Shown here: positions 1-12,300 of the stretch, piece by piece
Layout: every line of letters starts with the position of its first letter
How positions within the stretch are numbered: the first letter of the stretch is position 1
Source of the DNA: Oxyruncus cristatus
Lineage: Eukaryota; Chordata; Aves; Passeriformes; Cotingidae
Reading direction: 5' to 3'
Assembly (NCBI GenBank): GCA_013399855.1
Contig: VXAY01005799.1
Span: 1,521,102 to 1,585,101 of the forward strand
DNA length: 64,000 bases
Position numbers and translations under genes: made by a program
Notes under the pieces: model-generated
Databases searched by the model: none
What the model was told of the DNA's origin: nothing
The model's input: only the letters and a program-made list of their open reading frames with translations

Positions 1-198
1 TACCTGTGCGGGGACGCGCTACCTGTGCGGGGACGCGCTACCTGTGCGGGGACGCGCTACCTGTGCGGGGACGCGCTACCTGTGCGGGGACGCGTTACCT
101 GGGGCGGGGGGAGCCGTTACCTGTGCGCGGGCCGCGTTACCTGTGCGGGGACGCGTTACCTGGGGCGGGGGGAGCCGTTACCTGTGCGCGGGCCGCGT
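1..198. repeat. GC-rich minisatellite with higher-order structure
   Basis: The window opens inside a tandem array whose basic unit is the 19-mer tacctgtgcggggacgcgc. Four copies run from 1 to 76. From 77 the array changes to a three-part unit of 19, 22 and 20 bases (77-95, 96-117, 118-137), and this 61-base unit repeats exactly at 138-198. Every sub-unit starts with TACCTG, the reverse complement of the CAGGTA E2-box. The array is cut by the left edge of the window, so its full length is unknown. Confidence 0.95.
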
Positions 199-430
199 AA
201 CCTGTCCCAGGGGCGCGCACCTGTGCGGGGCGCGCAGGCGGCGGCGGGGCCGGGCGGTGTCCCCGGGCGGTGTCCAGGAGGATGGCGCTGGCCCCAGGTG
301 CGGTGCGGAGGGGGATGCTCCGGCACTCCCGCGGTCCGAGCACCCCCCCGGGTCCCGGCGCTGGGACACCCGGCTGTGTTTTGGTTCACGGTTTGTTTGG
401 GGTTTTTTCCTCGTTCGTTCCGCGTTCACC
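1..430. promoter_or_regulatory. CpG island, possible STRBP promoter and first exon
   Basis: The first 430 bases are very rich in G+C and CpG, including the minisatellite and a GCGGCGGCGG-type stretch near 236-260. Composition then drops abruptly to AT-rich DNA. A possible 5' splice site of the form GCCCCAG/GTGCGG lies at 297/298 on the plus strand. The nearest downstream plus-strand exon is the STRBP start-codon exon at 21544, and genes of this family usually begin with a non-coding GC-rich exon, so this is the best promoter candidate in the window. The link is inferred from position only; a minus-strand or unrelated promoter is equally possible. Confidence 0.4.
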
Positions 431-3400
431 ATGCACTGGATTTTGGTAATCATTAACCCGCTATTTTTTTCTGGAAGTGCGAGTGTGACAGGGATATCCT
501 GGGAGTGACACGCGGGTACCGAGCAGAGCAGAACTTGAGTTTTGAGTCAAAGTAGAAATATGCATTATCTGGCTAAATGTCTTATTATTTATTTTCATGG
601 CTCTGAAAATGGTGCCATGTGATTTACAGAAAGAAGAGAGCGAACAGTCCAAACAGCTCCTGCACAGGGCATGGCAGAACAGAAAATTTGTGACATGGGG
701 GGTCCTGGACGTGTCTGAATTATTTTTTTTCTTTATCTGTGTCCTGTAGTTCATTAAGAGTTTTTAAAAGTTTTATACTTTGTCCTGGAAACTCATAAAT
801 GCTAAGTGTGGTTAAAGCGGAGACAGACTTCAGTGGGGATTCTTGTCAGGAACATCAGGTATTTCAGATCTCCAGTTCCAAAAAATGTCTGTGAAACTGT
901 AAGTTAATTAAAATAGCTGGGCTATTTAATTTAAAATAGCTGGGTGTTCTAACAAGCATTTGAAGCCCGGCCTTGTAGGGTAAAGACAGAAAAAGAAAAT
1001 AGTTTCCTCCATTCATGCACAATACTTTCTAACATCCTTAGGAAGAACAGAGAAGGAAGGACTATTTGCAAACCTTGGTCTAGTTTTCTTTGATTTTTAA
1101 AGACATGGTAACCATTTCTGAGACCCAAAGGAAGCAGCACTGGAGGCAGAGAGGAAGGAAGGAAGGAGGATGGAGACTTGCTGTCTCTACTTGGAGGGGA
1201 GACCATAAAAACTTTTGGAATGGGAAGGGAGGAAGGCCTGGTGGTGTCTCTGGAGAGGCTGCATTGCTCTATTCCTGCGTGTGCATAAGGCTGTGTCTCG
1301 CAAAAGTGTTTTCCAAGAATTTAAACAGTCACCTCTTCAATGGGCCACCAGAAAGGTGGAAAAGCTGGTTGTGTTATTTCCTGCGGGTGCAAAGAGGAAG
1401 GAGAAATCCATGTCAGCAGACTGGGACTGGCTGTAACTCCTACTAAATTCCTGGTCATTTTTAGGAAGTTGGACTTGCCTCTGGAAGTTCTTGGCATGTA
1501 GCATTTTCTTCTCTCTGAAACTTTACAAGTTTTCCTTTGCTTCATGTTGGTGTAGAATGAAGGGAGAGCTGTGGAGAAGAGTGGATAAGGATTGCTAACA
1601 GTGAGGGTTGAGTGTTTTCAGTTCTGTTTCTCAGAATCCCGTCATGGATGGTGCCAGTCTGGTGCTGCTTTGGCATTTCTAGTTCAAACAGAATCTTCAG
1701 TCTTGCTGATTTTGTTAGTCCTGATTTTATAAAGGGAGTTTATGTGCTTGGGCTGCTCATCCAGCCTAGTTGTTATTACTGAACTATTGGCAATATTGAC
1801 ATCTCTGCACAAAGATGATGCTGATGAAGTGCCAGTTCTTGCTCCATGTGGCTGACAAGCTAAATACGGGGTGGAAATCTAGGACTTAATGCCTTGGGGA
1901 AGTGGAGAAAGATTCCATCTAGAAATACTTGTGCTGGGGGCTGGAGGAGCCCCAGGGGTAACCCTCAGGAATGGTGCTGAAGAAGTGACCAAATCCAGCC
2001 TTGTGGTTTGTCCTGAAGGAATTTCAGACAGGACTGATTCCATACCAGAGGTTCAGAAGCAAGAGAACAAGAGTAAGCGAATGGAAGGTACAACAGAAGA
2101 TGGCATAAGGCAGTCTATGCCAGGCCTAAACACTAGAGAAACAGTTCAAACTCCAGTGGATATGGGGATTTTGGTGACCCTTGTTCTTGACCTGTAAGCA
2201 GCTTTTCCGTGGATGTTCATGCAGTAACACGATGCTTGAGGTCACAGAGCTCTCTTTTGAAGCCCCTCAAAGGCCTGTGACTGAGATTTTTTTGGGGTTT
2301 GAACTGTGAAATCTTGTTTGGAAATAAAAAAAAAAAAATTAAAAAAAAGTAGTCAAAAGAGCTGCTTCATGTTGTGAAAAACCTCACTGTAGAATCATAA
2401 AAGCTGCAGTTTTTCAAGTTGCTTTGGAAGCAGCTGAACTTTGTAACTTGGCATGTAAATAGAGCTCTTTGAAGAGCACATCCATGGCTGGAAGGAGGGG
2501 AGAGGGAAAGGCTCTGGCTGGATAACAAGCTTCTGAGTGTGTAAAAAGCCACGGTGAGCATGTTTGAGTACAAATACAGAAGTTTGTCCGGGGTTGGGGT
2601 GATGCACAGACACCTACAAGGGGCCAAGGTGTGCAGGTGTGAATATGGGAACAGTAAAACTGTGGCAGTTGGTGTATTTTATAGACTGGGCTGGGTGAGG
2701 GGCAGCACTGGGGGCAGGTGAGGGAGAGGTGCCCAGGAGGTTTTGGTGGCTGAGGGAGGTGCTGGGGGAGGGTGCAGAGGGTCAGTCGGCACCTCCCTGG
2801 GCTCCCTTTCAGCTCTTGGGGAGCCTGGATTTATGGTGTGTCTCACCATGCCAACAGCAGAGCTCAGCATGGCATTTTGGGGTCTGTACCTCACTTTATG
2901 GGGCTGGGGGAGGGAGGACTTTTCTAACAACACCCACATGAGGAGCACTTGGCTGGTGTAGTGTCCTGGATTCGCTGTAACCCAGCAGTGTTGGCAAGTG
3001 AAGACTGCACTGCTGCTGAGTGTGCTGCAGGGATGAAACCAAAAGGAAAATTCCTGTTTAAAGCAACAGGAAAAACTGATACAGATTGAAAGAGCAGAAA
3101 AATTTAAGTCTCAAACGTTTCAGTGGAAACCAGAGTTTGAGTACGTTTGTTGCACTCACAGCATGATCTGACAAACAGAAACTTTGCACTTGATGTTTAA
3201 GGAAGCAGAAGCCTGAGCTGCCCTACCTGGTATTTGCTGATAATCTTTTGTTAAAAGCAATAATTGATACAAGCTACAAGGCCAGAGACAATATTATTTC
3301 AGTTGTACTTCTGTAGTTCTTGGCACTTGTGTAGTTTTTCCTTCTTATGTGCAAGTTTTTCACTGAGCGCTGGTGACAGAGAACAGTCCCAGTTCGTGTC

Positions 3401-6400
3401 TGTTCCAGCTCACAGAGGGACAGTGTTCCCATTGAACTTCTCTGAAAACCTCAATTCATGGCCCTTAACAAAAAACCTGCACAGGAATCCTTACAAATTA
3501 TAGGAGTAAACACGCTGCTCTTTGGATTTTTGGGCTTTATTCTGTAGCTCAGTTACCTTTCTGTTTCCGGTGGTCTCCCTCTAAAACATGGAGTGGGAGA
3601 GGATGGAGGACCCTTGGGCCGTGCTGGGCTGGTGCCTCGTGCTCCCAGCTCTCCCTTGCAGTGCCCACCCTGACCTTTGCTGGGCGGTGCTGGAATGTGG
3701 ATGAGGTGCTGGCTGGAGGAAGGAACAAACCCGGGGTATGTCATTGGTTCTGCTCTCGGGGAAGGCATGTAAAGCACAGTCCTGGGCTCTTCTGTCCCTC
3801 TGCTGAACCCCAGAACTCGAGGACTAATCCAAGGGGGGATTTTCTGGGCCACCTGCACATTTGCCCATTGGCTTCTCAGGTACTGAAGGATTAATTCGTG
3901 TCCTTGTTTTACACTGTTGATTTTTTTAGAACTGCGCACAACTTCGTAGCTCTTGTAGCAAAATACTGTCATCACGTGCTGGCAAATGAAAGGTGTAAAT
4001 CAATGTTGAAGAGGAATAATCTGATGAAATCCATTTTAGGGGATCTCTTGGATTGTGGAAACTTAAGTGATCCTGCCACATGGGTTGATTTACGTTAGTT
4101 CCCTTATGTTGTGGGTTGGCATGGTGTTTAAGAGCCTTAAGATGCTACTGGTGATTGACATAACAAAATGTTAATTATATGCTGTTTTCCTAAGGTCTAA
4201 TTTATCTGTCCTAAGGTTTGTGTACCAATAGTACTGAGCTCTTCTTACAGTAATGTTTCTCTTTCATGTAATGCCTACACAGGGGAATTAAATTACTCTT
4301 AATTGTATGCTGAAAAAGAAAATAAAACTGGGCTATGTGTGGCTATCCCAGTAAATTAAATTTTGCTGCTTCTTGTTCTTTTTGTGCATTTAGTTTGACT
4401 GTATTGAAAAATTAAATGTTTGAATATCTGGTTGGGAAGAACATTCTTTCTTGTGGGTAGCCATGAGATGTCACAGAACTGGAAGAAATATTATAAACCA
4501 GAGTTGATTAAGATTTTAGACCTTAAACTTTGAAGTGAAACAGTGACTGATGCAGAACTTGGCACTTGGCTTGGCAGTAAATGAACTCAATGGTGAGAAA
4601 CTGGTGCTGCCTCACAGAAATTGCCCCCCAGCAGGAGCAGAAAAGGGCAGGCTGAGTTTAGGGCCTTTCCCTCTCTCTTTTTCCTCTGATTCTTGGGAGG
4701 GGAGACACTTTCACTGAACACATTCCCTGTTTGACTTGTCACACAGCAGATTGGAGTGTTGGCACAGTGTCTCAAGTGTTGGGCCCTCAAGAGTCTTTAG
4801 TGTTCCCTGAGACACAGGGATGATCCTACATGGGGAAATGTTTCTCCTGAGCTATTGGACTGGGTTGGCAATGACCCCAAACAAAATCTTCCCTAATCCC
4901 AGTTCTCAGTGGGCAGCACCTGCCTTCTGGGAAGGCACCAAGGCCCACAGGTGTGTGGGAGGCCAACCCCACATCCCCTCTGCAGCTGGTTTGTGTTCCC
5001 ACAAATGGGCTGTGCCAAAACTAGCCCTGCAGAGGCTGAGGAGGATGAGACTGCCTGTAGGGTCTTCTTGGGCAGTGATACTGTGAAACCAATACACCTT
5101 TTTTAGCCTGTACCTTAAAGGGGATGGGTCCTGTAACAGTGGATTGTGGTAAGTCATGGAGGAGGCATCAAAATTTTCATTACTTATTGCAGGCTTTGTT
5201 TTTTGTTGTGGTGTAGCAGCCACTGTAACCAATTTAACTTTCCATAAACATGATCTCTCTCCATAAAGAGTATATAAAAGTCATCAAGGAAACGAGCCAG
5301 CATGCTGCACTCCACTGAATTTAGCTGTCTGACTAAAGGAGGTGTTTGATTTAAAAGGTCTTTGTACAGCCTGCTTAGCAAGACAGGGAGCAGTTGGACC
5401 AAGCACATCACCTGGAGGCTGGGTGAAGGCCTATGGTTAGGACAGTACAAACAAGTCTGTTCAAAAAACCAATTACAGCTTATACTAAAAAAGAAAATAA
5501 GGAGCATTTGAGCTGCCTGCCCCATGCTCTCAGTGTCAGCTGGTGCTGTGTTTCTGACAGAGCAGCAGCGTGATCACCCTGTGTAGATTAGATCCATGGA
5601 CTGGGCTGTGCAGGTTTTCATTAACCATAACGACTGACATGTTATGAGTGGATCTGCTGAGTAACTGTGTGTTAACAGTTGATGAGTTCTGAAGTTGAAT
5701 GCCCAGAACTGCTATTTATGTGTTAATTCTCTGGCCATGGTGGGAGGGTGGCAGTGGCCCAACCTGTGTGGCTGGTTTTTCCAGCTGAGGAGGCTCTGTG
5801 ATGTTCTGGTAGGTGTGTGACTGATGCTCAGTCTGGGTGAAGACATCCATTTGCCAGTATGAAGACAAGTAGAAAAATCAATCATTTATTCCTGTTTTTT
5901 GATAAATTTGTGCTGAAGGGGCAGCTCTTTGCATATGACAACTTGCTCTTTTTCCCTGGATCTGGGGGCTGTAGTTTGCTCCCTGACCCTCCATCCTTAG
6001 TGCTTTTCTGCATTTCCCTCTCTGCTCTGCCCGATTGCTGTATGTGTAATGTGACAATTTTGGGATATTTACTCTAATGGAAAAGACTCTGGAGTAGAAG
6101 GGGGAGCTGTAGGTGTAGAGCCTGTGACTCCAGGGAGTGAAGTACCAGAGAATACACAGCCACTGGACAGCTGTGGTGTGACGGGGCAAGGAGAGAACGT
6201 GGATCTCCAAGGAGGCCATTTGAAGGGGCTGCAAGGAATCCATAAAGGACAATATGGAAGACTGTAAAGTGCTTGTGCAGAAAACTGAGGAACAGAAGGT
6301 ACCCATGAAAATGTGGGAAGTGTTTAGCCCTGTAACATATATTGTGGTAGTTGTGCACCCCAGAGCCAAGCCTGGACTGATTTAGAGTAGATTAGTAAGA

Positions 6401-9288
6401 GACATTTCAGGTTGGGCTGTACTTTACTATGGAGGTGGATTCTAGAAACCTGACTGGCTAATTTTTCTTTTTATATAAAGACAGGAAAGATGGGCTGAGG
6501 TGGGGGTCTTCTGTTAATGGGCAACACTTTGCAGGAATGTTACTTAGGTAACTCCTCACCCTGAAACAAAGAGAAAGAAGAATTTGTGCAGCCTCAGTCC
6601 GTGGCTTCTGCCGTTGCTTTGCTGAACAATAAGAGCAGTGAGAACTGGAGATGTTTTTTTTCCCTTAAGTAAACAGGTTGAAATCCTACCTGAGAACCTA
6701 TTGGAGCTGGTGCCTGGACTCTCACTGGAGTGAAGGAGCTTGGGCTCATCTTATTTGCTTCAAAGACCTTTGCTAAACTGAGAAATGAGATCCCAGGTGT
6801 AATCTCAGGTATCTGCTGGAATTTGTAAATGCATAGATACAGACTCAGAACGTTTGGTTTTCCGCTCTTCTACTTCCAATCCCAGTCTCTTCCCCTTTGC
6901 TCTTTAGCTGGTTTAGCTCAACAGAAGGGGAGAGGAAAACATGAATGCCCAAGGCCTGATTTCTCCCCACCTCCGCTTTGAAGGACCCCTTTTCCATGTC
7001 ACAGACTCTTAGTAATTGTCATCTTTTCAGAGAGCTGAAGCTGTTTGGTGAGCAGTTATTCAGTGTCCTAATGCTTCATGATCTCTTGATTCCACGTCTG
7101 GATAATTGGACTTGGCAAACAGATTAGGGCTTCTTTGGTTACCCACTCATGCTGTCCAAGTCTTCAGTCATACAGAGACTTAATCTGTTCCTTTAAAGTG
7201 ATCAGCTGTGCCATTTGGGTGACCTTAAAGATCAGCACCAGGCTGGAAATGCAGTGCTGCTTACAGGGGTGATGGGGATGGGGTGTCCAGGATAACTGGG
7301 AGCATTCCTTCTAAAACTGGAAACTGCTAAAAAGCCCAGTGGGTAAAACCCTTCAATACCAGGCACTGAGCAACTCTGTGATCCAGGGAAGAGTGTCTGG
7401 TGATCAACCTGCAAGTATTGATTAGGGGAGCGTTTGGCCACTGATTTACCACACAATTTAATTTCTTTGTGTCTGAAGTTCCTCTATAAAGGTCTGAAAT
7501 ATTTCTCTTAGAAAAACTGTTATTTTAGAACCAGTGATAACTGTACTCCAGTAAATATGGTGACAAGTGTTCTAGAAAAGCCAGGAAGAAAGGCAAATAC
7601 TGGGAAAGGGGGGGGTACAAAGCTGGTAACTTCTCTGCTTCTGGTGGGTGAGGGTGAAATTGGTGACTGCCAAAAATATGAGCTCACAGAAGTAGCTTGT
7701 TCTGCTCTGAGCCCACATCTGTACACACCTCCTCATCTCTACAGATGGCCAGGAGGCTGGAGAGAGAACACAGTTGTCTAAATTTGTGTGAGAGAAAAGA
7801 ATCATGACTCCCACCTTGGAGCCGCATAAGAACCTCCTGTAACCGGGGTATTTTCAACAATTTAAAAAACTTGGTTGATGTTTTAGTCTTAGCAAATTAT
7901 GTGGAACCTGAGACTGCTCGTAGTTGCTAAATAAGTAACTTTTTAATATTAATTTGTATTAAAATGTGATTGTCTGGAATTGTACTGTTTATTCCTTCAA
8001 AACTAGCCTGCAAAGGAATAAATTTGATCTAGAAGTCGTCTTTGCATGCTGATGCTTTAACAACTTATAAGACACTTTTCCACTTTAGATTTCCTACTAC
8101 TTCACATTTTAGAAATAACAACTGTCACAATAGTGATGGTGCTATCTGAAACAATCATGATAAAAGGCACAAAGATAAAAACAAAATATGTTTGCCTTTC
8201 TGTTTCTTCTCTACTACCATTAGTGTGGGAATGAGATTCTTTTCCACTATTTTCATGCAGTCTGCTTTATCTTTTGAGGGAATTCAGTCATTTTCCTTTT
8301 GTTAGCCCAGGAGATAAAGGATATTGTTTAAAGCAGGTAGCTGGGAGTCAGTATTACGTAACAAGCGAACGCTTGACCAAAAATCTGGTTTTGTGGATGT
8401 GGCCTCATGTAATAAACCAATAAAAAGAGCAGTTTAGGAAGTGCATCTTTGCCAGGTCTCTGCTCAAGGCTGTTCTTTGCAGAGGGGCTGAATACTGAAT
8501 GTCCCTGAGCTGGGACTGTACATGTTGCTCCTCTCCACCCCGCATGATGAGCCTGAAACTGGAAACTTCCTGACCCTTCTAAAACAAACCAGCAGTGTTG
8601 TTTAATTTCTTGCTGTGGGTCAGGAGCCTGAGCTTCATGCCAGGTTTGTGCAAAACAAAGTAAAACTGCAGAGTTAAGGAAAAAACTCGTGCAAAGGGTG
8701 TTTACGTGGAGCTGATGAAGCTGTAACTGTTGAGAATTTACAGCGAATTCTTAAAAGGGTAATGAGAGATGTCCTGCCCTAACATCCTTCAGTGAATGAC
8801 AGTTCTTATTTGAGACACTTACCAAGCGCATAGGTGCAGTATTTTGTTCCTTAATATGGCCTCTGCACATTAGTGTTGGAGTCACCACGTTACAAACAGC
8901 TCTGCTCTTTCTGTGCAGTTGGGTGGTAACCAGCCTCTGTTTTTGCTCCTGTTGAGATGCTTCCAAGGGTGCTTTTAGTGGTGCAGCACGAGCACAGGGC
9001 CTTTGTCATAACAGCATTCCACCCTCCCTGAGGAGTTGCAGCAGCCCCACACGCAGAGGGATGAGGACGCTCATCCTTCCAGCGCCATATCTACAAAACT
9101 GTCTCTCATGCCTGTGTTAAATTCCATGAAATTTTTAAGGGGAGCACGTGTACTGAAAGGACATTAAGGATAAAGAGAAGCATTTGCAGAGGAATGGGCA
9201 AGTAGAGAGTGGAGCTCAGCTGGTTGGGATCAATGGACTGCCCAGGCAGGTGGAGGCAGTCCAGGTGAAACTGTGACAGGTTCCTTCT
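431..9288. other. Non-coding stretch, probable STRBP 5' intron (part 1)
   Basis: No recognisable coding exon, RNA gene or complete mobile element. Open frames here are short and look like chance. Minor structure: a GGAA-rich tract near 1151-1170 and an A-rich tract at 2322-2348. If the CpG island at 1-430 is the STRBP promoter, this is the start of its long first intron; otherwise it is upstream intergenic DNA. Confidence 0.5.
2322..2348 (+). repeat. A-rich tract containing AATAAA
   Basis: A run of A broken only by single T and TT positions, starting with an AATAAA motif. It could be a poly(A) tail left by a retroposed transcript, but no parent gene is recognisable upstream and no target-site duplication was found by eye. 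A simple A-rich repeat is the safer description. Confidence 0.7.
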
Positions 9289-9372
9289 GGAGTATCAATT
9301 TACTGATGCTTCTGCAGTTACTGCAGGCTTGGAGTATCACTGAACTGGTGCTTCTGCAGTTGCTGTAGAAGC
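9289..9372. repeat. Diverged 42-base tandem duplication
   Basis: Two adjacent 42-base units (9289-9330 and 9331-9372) both begin with GGAGTATCA and share the block TGCTTCTGCAGTT; roughly four fifths of positions agree. This is an old local duplication in non-coding DNA with no apparent function. Confidence 0.8.
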
Positions 9373-12300
9373 TGTTGGCTCAGGCTGTCTCCTTGCAGCT
9401 CTCCTTCAGAGGTAGGACTGCTCAGGGAGGGCCTGGCTGGCCACAGGATTCACTGCTACGTTCACTTGTTTCCTCTCACACTGCGAGCTGTAATCTTTAT
9501 TTTAATACAAATCCCTTGGCCAGCATCTTTTCTTTTGCTTATAAATGTCTGAGCTGTATGTGGCACTCGCAGTAAGGAGTCCTCTTGTGCCAGAAGAACA
9601 AAGACTTGCTTTCTGTTTGTGCTGGGCACCACTGATTTGCAGTAGTTTTAGTGCCAGTTTTAGCAGGTGCACCTTGTCTCAATGAGCTCCTTTGCCCTCA
9701 TCACACAGCACAGTAGCAAGGCTCATGCACAGCCTATAGAAAACTGAGTTTTGGCAGAGAGCTGAGGAGTACAGGATTTACTGTACTTCCCCTCTCTTTC
9801 CTTTTCCCTGCTCTGCTTTCATTATTTGTGCTCCTCTCGTGTTGCAGTTGGTGATTGTTGTAGGTCCCTTCCAGCTGTAACAAACTTTGAAAAATCTCCT
9901 GAAAAGATCTAGGATCAAAGCAGCCATCCTGAATGAACTCACAGGAATCACAAACTGCTGTTGGATGGCTGGAGCTTTGTGTGGAGCAGACTGAAGAGAC
10001 CTTGTTTGAGGGGTGTGATTGGGGTCCAGGCACGTGCACTCTGGTCATATGGGAGTTCCCAATGTCTCTTGGATTTGTAAGAGAGATGCTTCAGACCCTC
10101 TATCCTTCCCATTTGGTTTTGGGTGTTTTAGATGGCCACCTAATATCTAGTGTGAAGGCTGGGGGGTTGACTGGTTAATTGGTTTGGTTTTTAAGAGAGA
10201 GAAGAATGAACTCCCTCACCCTCCACATCCTGTTCCTATGTCTCTTAAAGCTCTAAAAAACCAAGTGGCAAAGGCAGCTGCCTGTGGTTTTTCCCTTCAA
10301 AGCCAAACCATATGGTAGAATTTGGTGTGCAGAGTGAGATGCTCAGTGCTGAGGAGCTGCTTTACAGAGCAGGGCTGCAAAGCTTCCCCTTACCTTGCAG
10401 AAAGGCTCGGGTCCCTTGCTGGTGTCCTGGAATGTTCTTCTTGTCCTGGCTCCTGTTCTTCGCAAGAACAGACTGTGTGTGTCCTGCTGCCTTGACAAAA
10501 GAGGGGCTCCGTTGTCCTCTAGACACGAGGTCCCTGGGCCCACATCAGCTTGACTTTCAAAAGAGCAGAGTGCTCAAAAGATGTGATGCCTGAAAAGAGG
10601 ACACATTGTGAATTAGCTTCCAGAGTTTAACCACCCCATATTCAGACACTGAATTGCTAATTTGAATCTCATGAATGCACAGGTGATTGTTGTGAAGGTT
10701 CCCCTGACAGTTTGCCAGGCTGACCTGTGGGAAGGGCTGTGTCCTGCAACAGAGGTGGAATAGCAAAAGCAGCCAGGAATGCAGTGTCTGCTCAAATGAA
10801 ACTAATGAAGCCTGAGGAAAGGGTGGAAAGCTAAAGAGGGGGGAGAGGATGCTTGGTGTGGGCAGTAATGAAAAACTGCTCTTCCACATCCAGCCACAGC
10901 TTTGCTGGGGCATCGGGCAAGTCACTTGAATCCCTGGGGTCTCTGCTAAATGCAGAGTGTAACATTTACACCTATCACAGCAATTGCAGAAGGCATGTTT
11001 GAAGTGGTGTGGAATTCTTGTGCGTGTACTAAGGGCTGATTTGGGTGGTTTTGCTAATAAGAGCATGTTGGAACTTGATACTGTAATCAAAATGGAAGAG
11101 ACTGATGGAATGTCTCTGTCACTTGTCTGAAATCATGTGTTCAAAGGCGTGATGTTTGTTTCCTAAGTTTTGCAGAGTAATAGGATAGATCATGATTGGA
11201 TTGCACAAGACACATGCTGGGTCAGTTTAAAGTCTGCCAAGTTGTAATTTGCAATTTCTTGAAAATTTAGAGCAGAAACATCTGAGTGCCTGCAGAAATC
11301 ATCATTCTAAATTTAACTTCTGGATTTTGTCTCTGTAAAGCATGAAACTGCCTGGTAGTATTTGTCCACTGAATTTCAGGGACAGCCTTTCCCCGTGTTG
11401 ACTGTTCTGCATTGGTGGTGCTGCTGTTCTGTGAGTTCTCAATGCTTTAGAGCAAAATGCTCAGTGAAAAAGTCTTAGCTAGGTTTAATTACTTTTTGTT
11501 TCCCTCAAAACAAGCACCAAGCCTTTGCAAGAATGTTCTTTTATCTTGTTATGGTTTTCTTTAATGTACTTCTGCAGTTAATTAGCGATGAACTAACTTT
11601 TAGAGGCCAGTAAGAACCGTTTCTGAACATCCTGTTGGAGCAAGTGTAGGAGTTTGCAAATGTCACTGGGAAGGCCCAATACAGAGACTTTTGTTTCCAC
11701 AACAGAGGAGCTGTGCAAAGGGAAGAACTCATAAACCAGCAGAACCAAGTGCTCTTTCAGTGCACAAAGCATTTATGGATTTTTTTTTTTTTTAAAGAAG
11801 GATTTTTCTCATTAACACAAAATTTTCAGGTTATAGAGTTGCATTTTGCTTGAACTGTGGAATAAGCTACATTAGTGGCATTATAACCTTACATTCTTAG
11901 GCCACAAAAAATATAGTTTTAGACTGAAAACCGGGCAGGGTTTTTGTGCTGACAGGAGAGTTCAGTGATCGTGTCCCAGGGGTGGTAGTGATGGTGTTGA
12001 CATGGACACAGACTTCCATAGGTGGCTAAACAGGCAATAAAAACATTTACACTCTAATCTGGTCTCCCCATAACTTCTCCCTGAGGGATGAAAGGGTTTC
12101 TATCCCCCTGCCCACCCTCAGTCTGTGTGGCAGCTGGTTTCTAATCCCAGTTTTGATCCTGCCCTGTGCATTGGAACCGTGTGCTCTCCCACCCTGACAG
12201 GTTGTGGCTCCCCCAAGTTCAGCTTCTTTAGAGAAGTCCAGTAAACCCCATCAGTGTTGCTTTGAGGAACAGCAGCTCTCCCGTTATGGGGGGGAACTGA

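Noticed and set aside
1889..2197. 102-codon open frame followed by an A-rich tract with AATAAA, suggesting a processed pseudogene
   Set aside because: No parent protein is recognisable, no target-site duplication was seen, and bird CR1 elements rarely make poly(A) retrocopies.
5878..6369. 163-codon minus-strand open frame
   Set aside because: Low-complexity chance frame with no domain, no splice context and no recognised relative.
8354..8361. Palindromic TTACGTAA (PAR-bZIP/E4BP4 site)
   Set aside because: A single 8-mer is expected about once by chance in a window this size, and nothing around it suggests an enhancer.
9840..9905. CR1-like fragment (GGTCCCTTCCAGCTGTAA)
   Set aside because: Only a short diverged match to the CR1 3' end; too weak to call without a repeat search.
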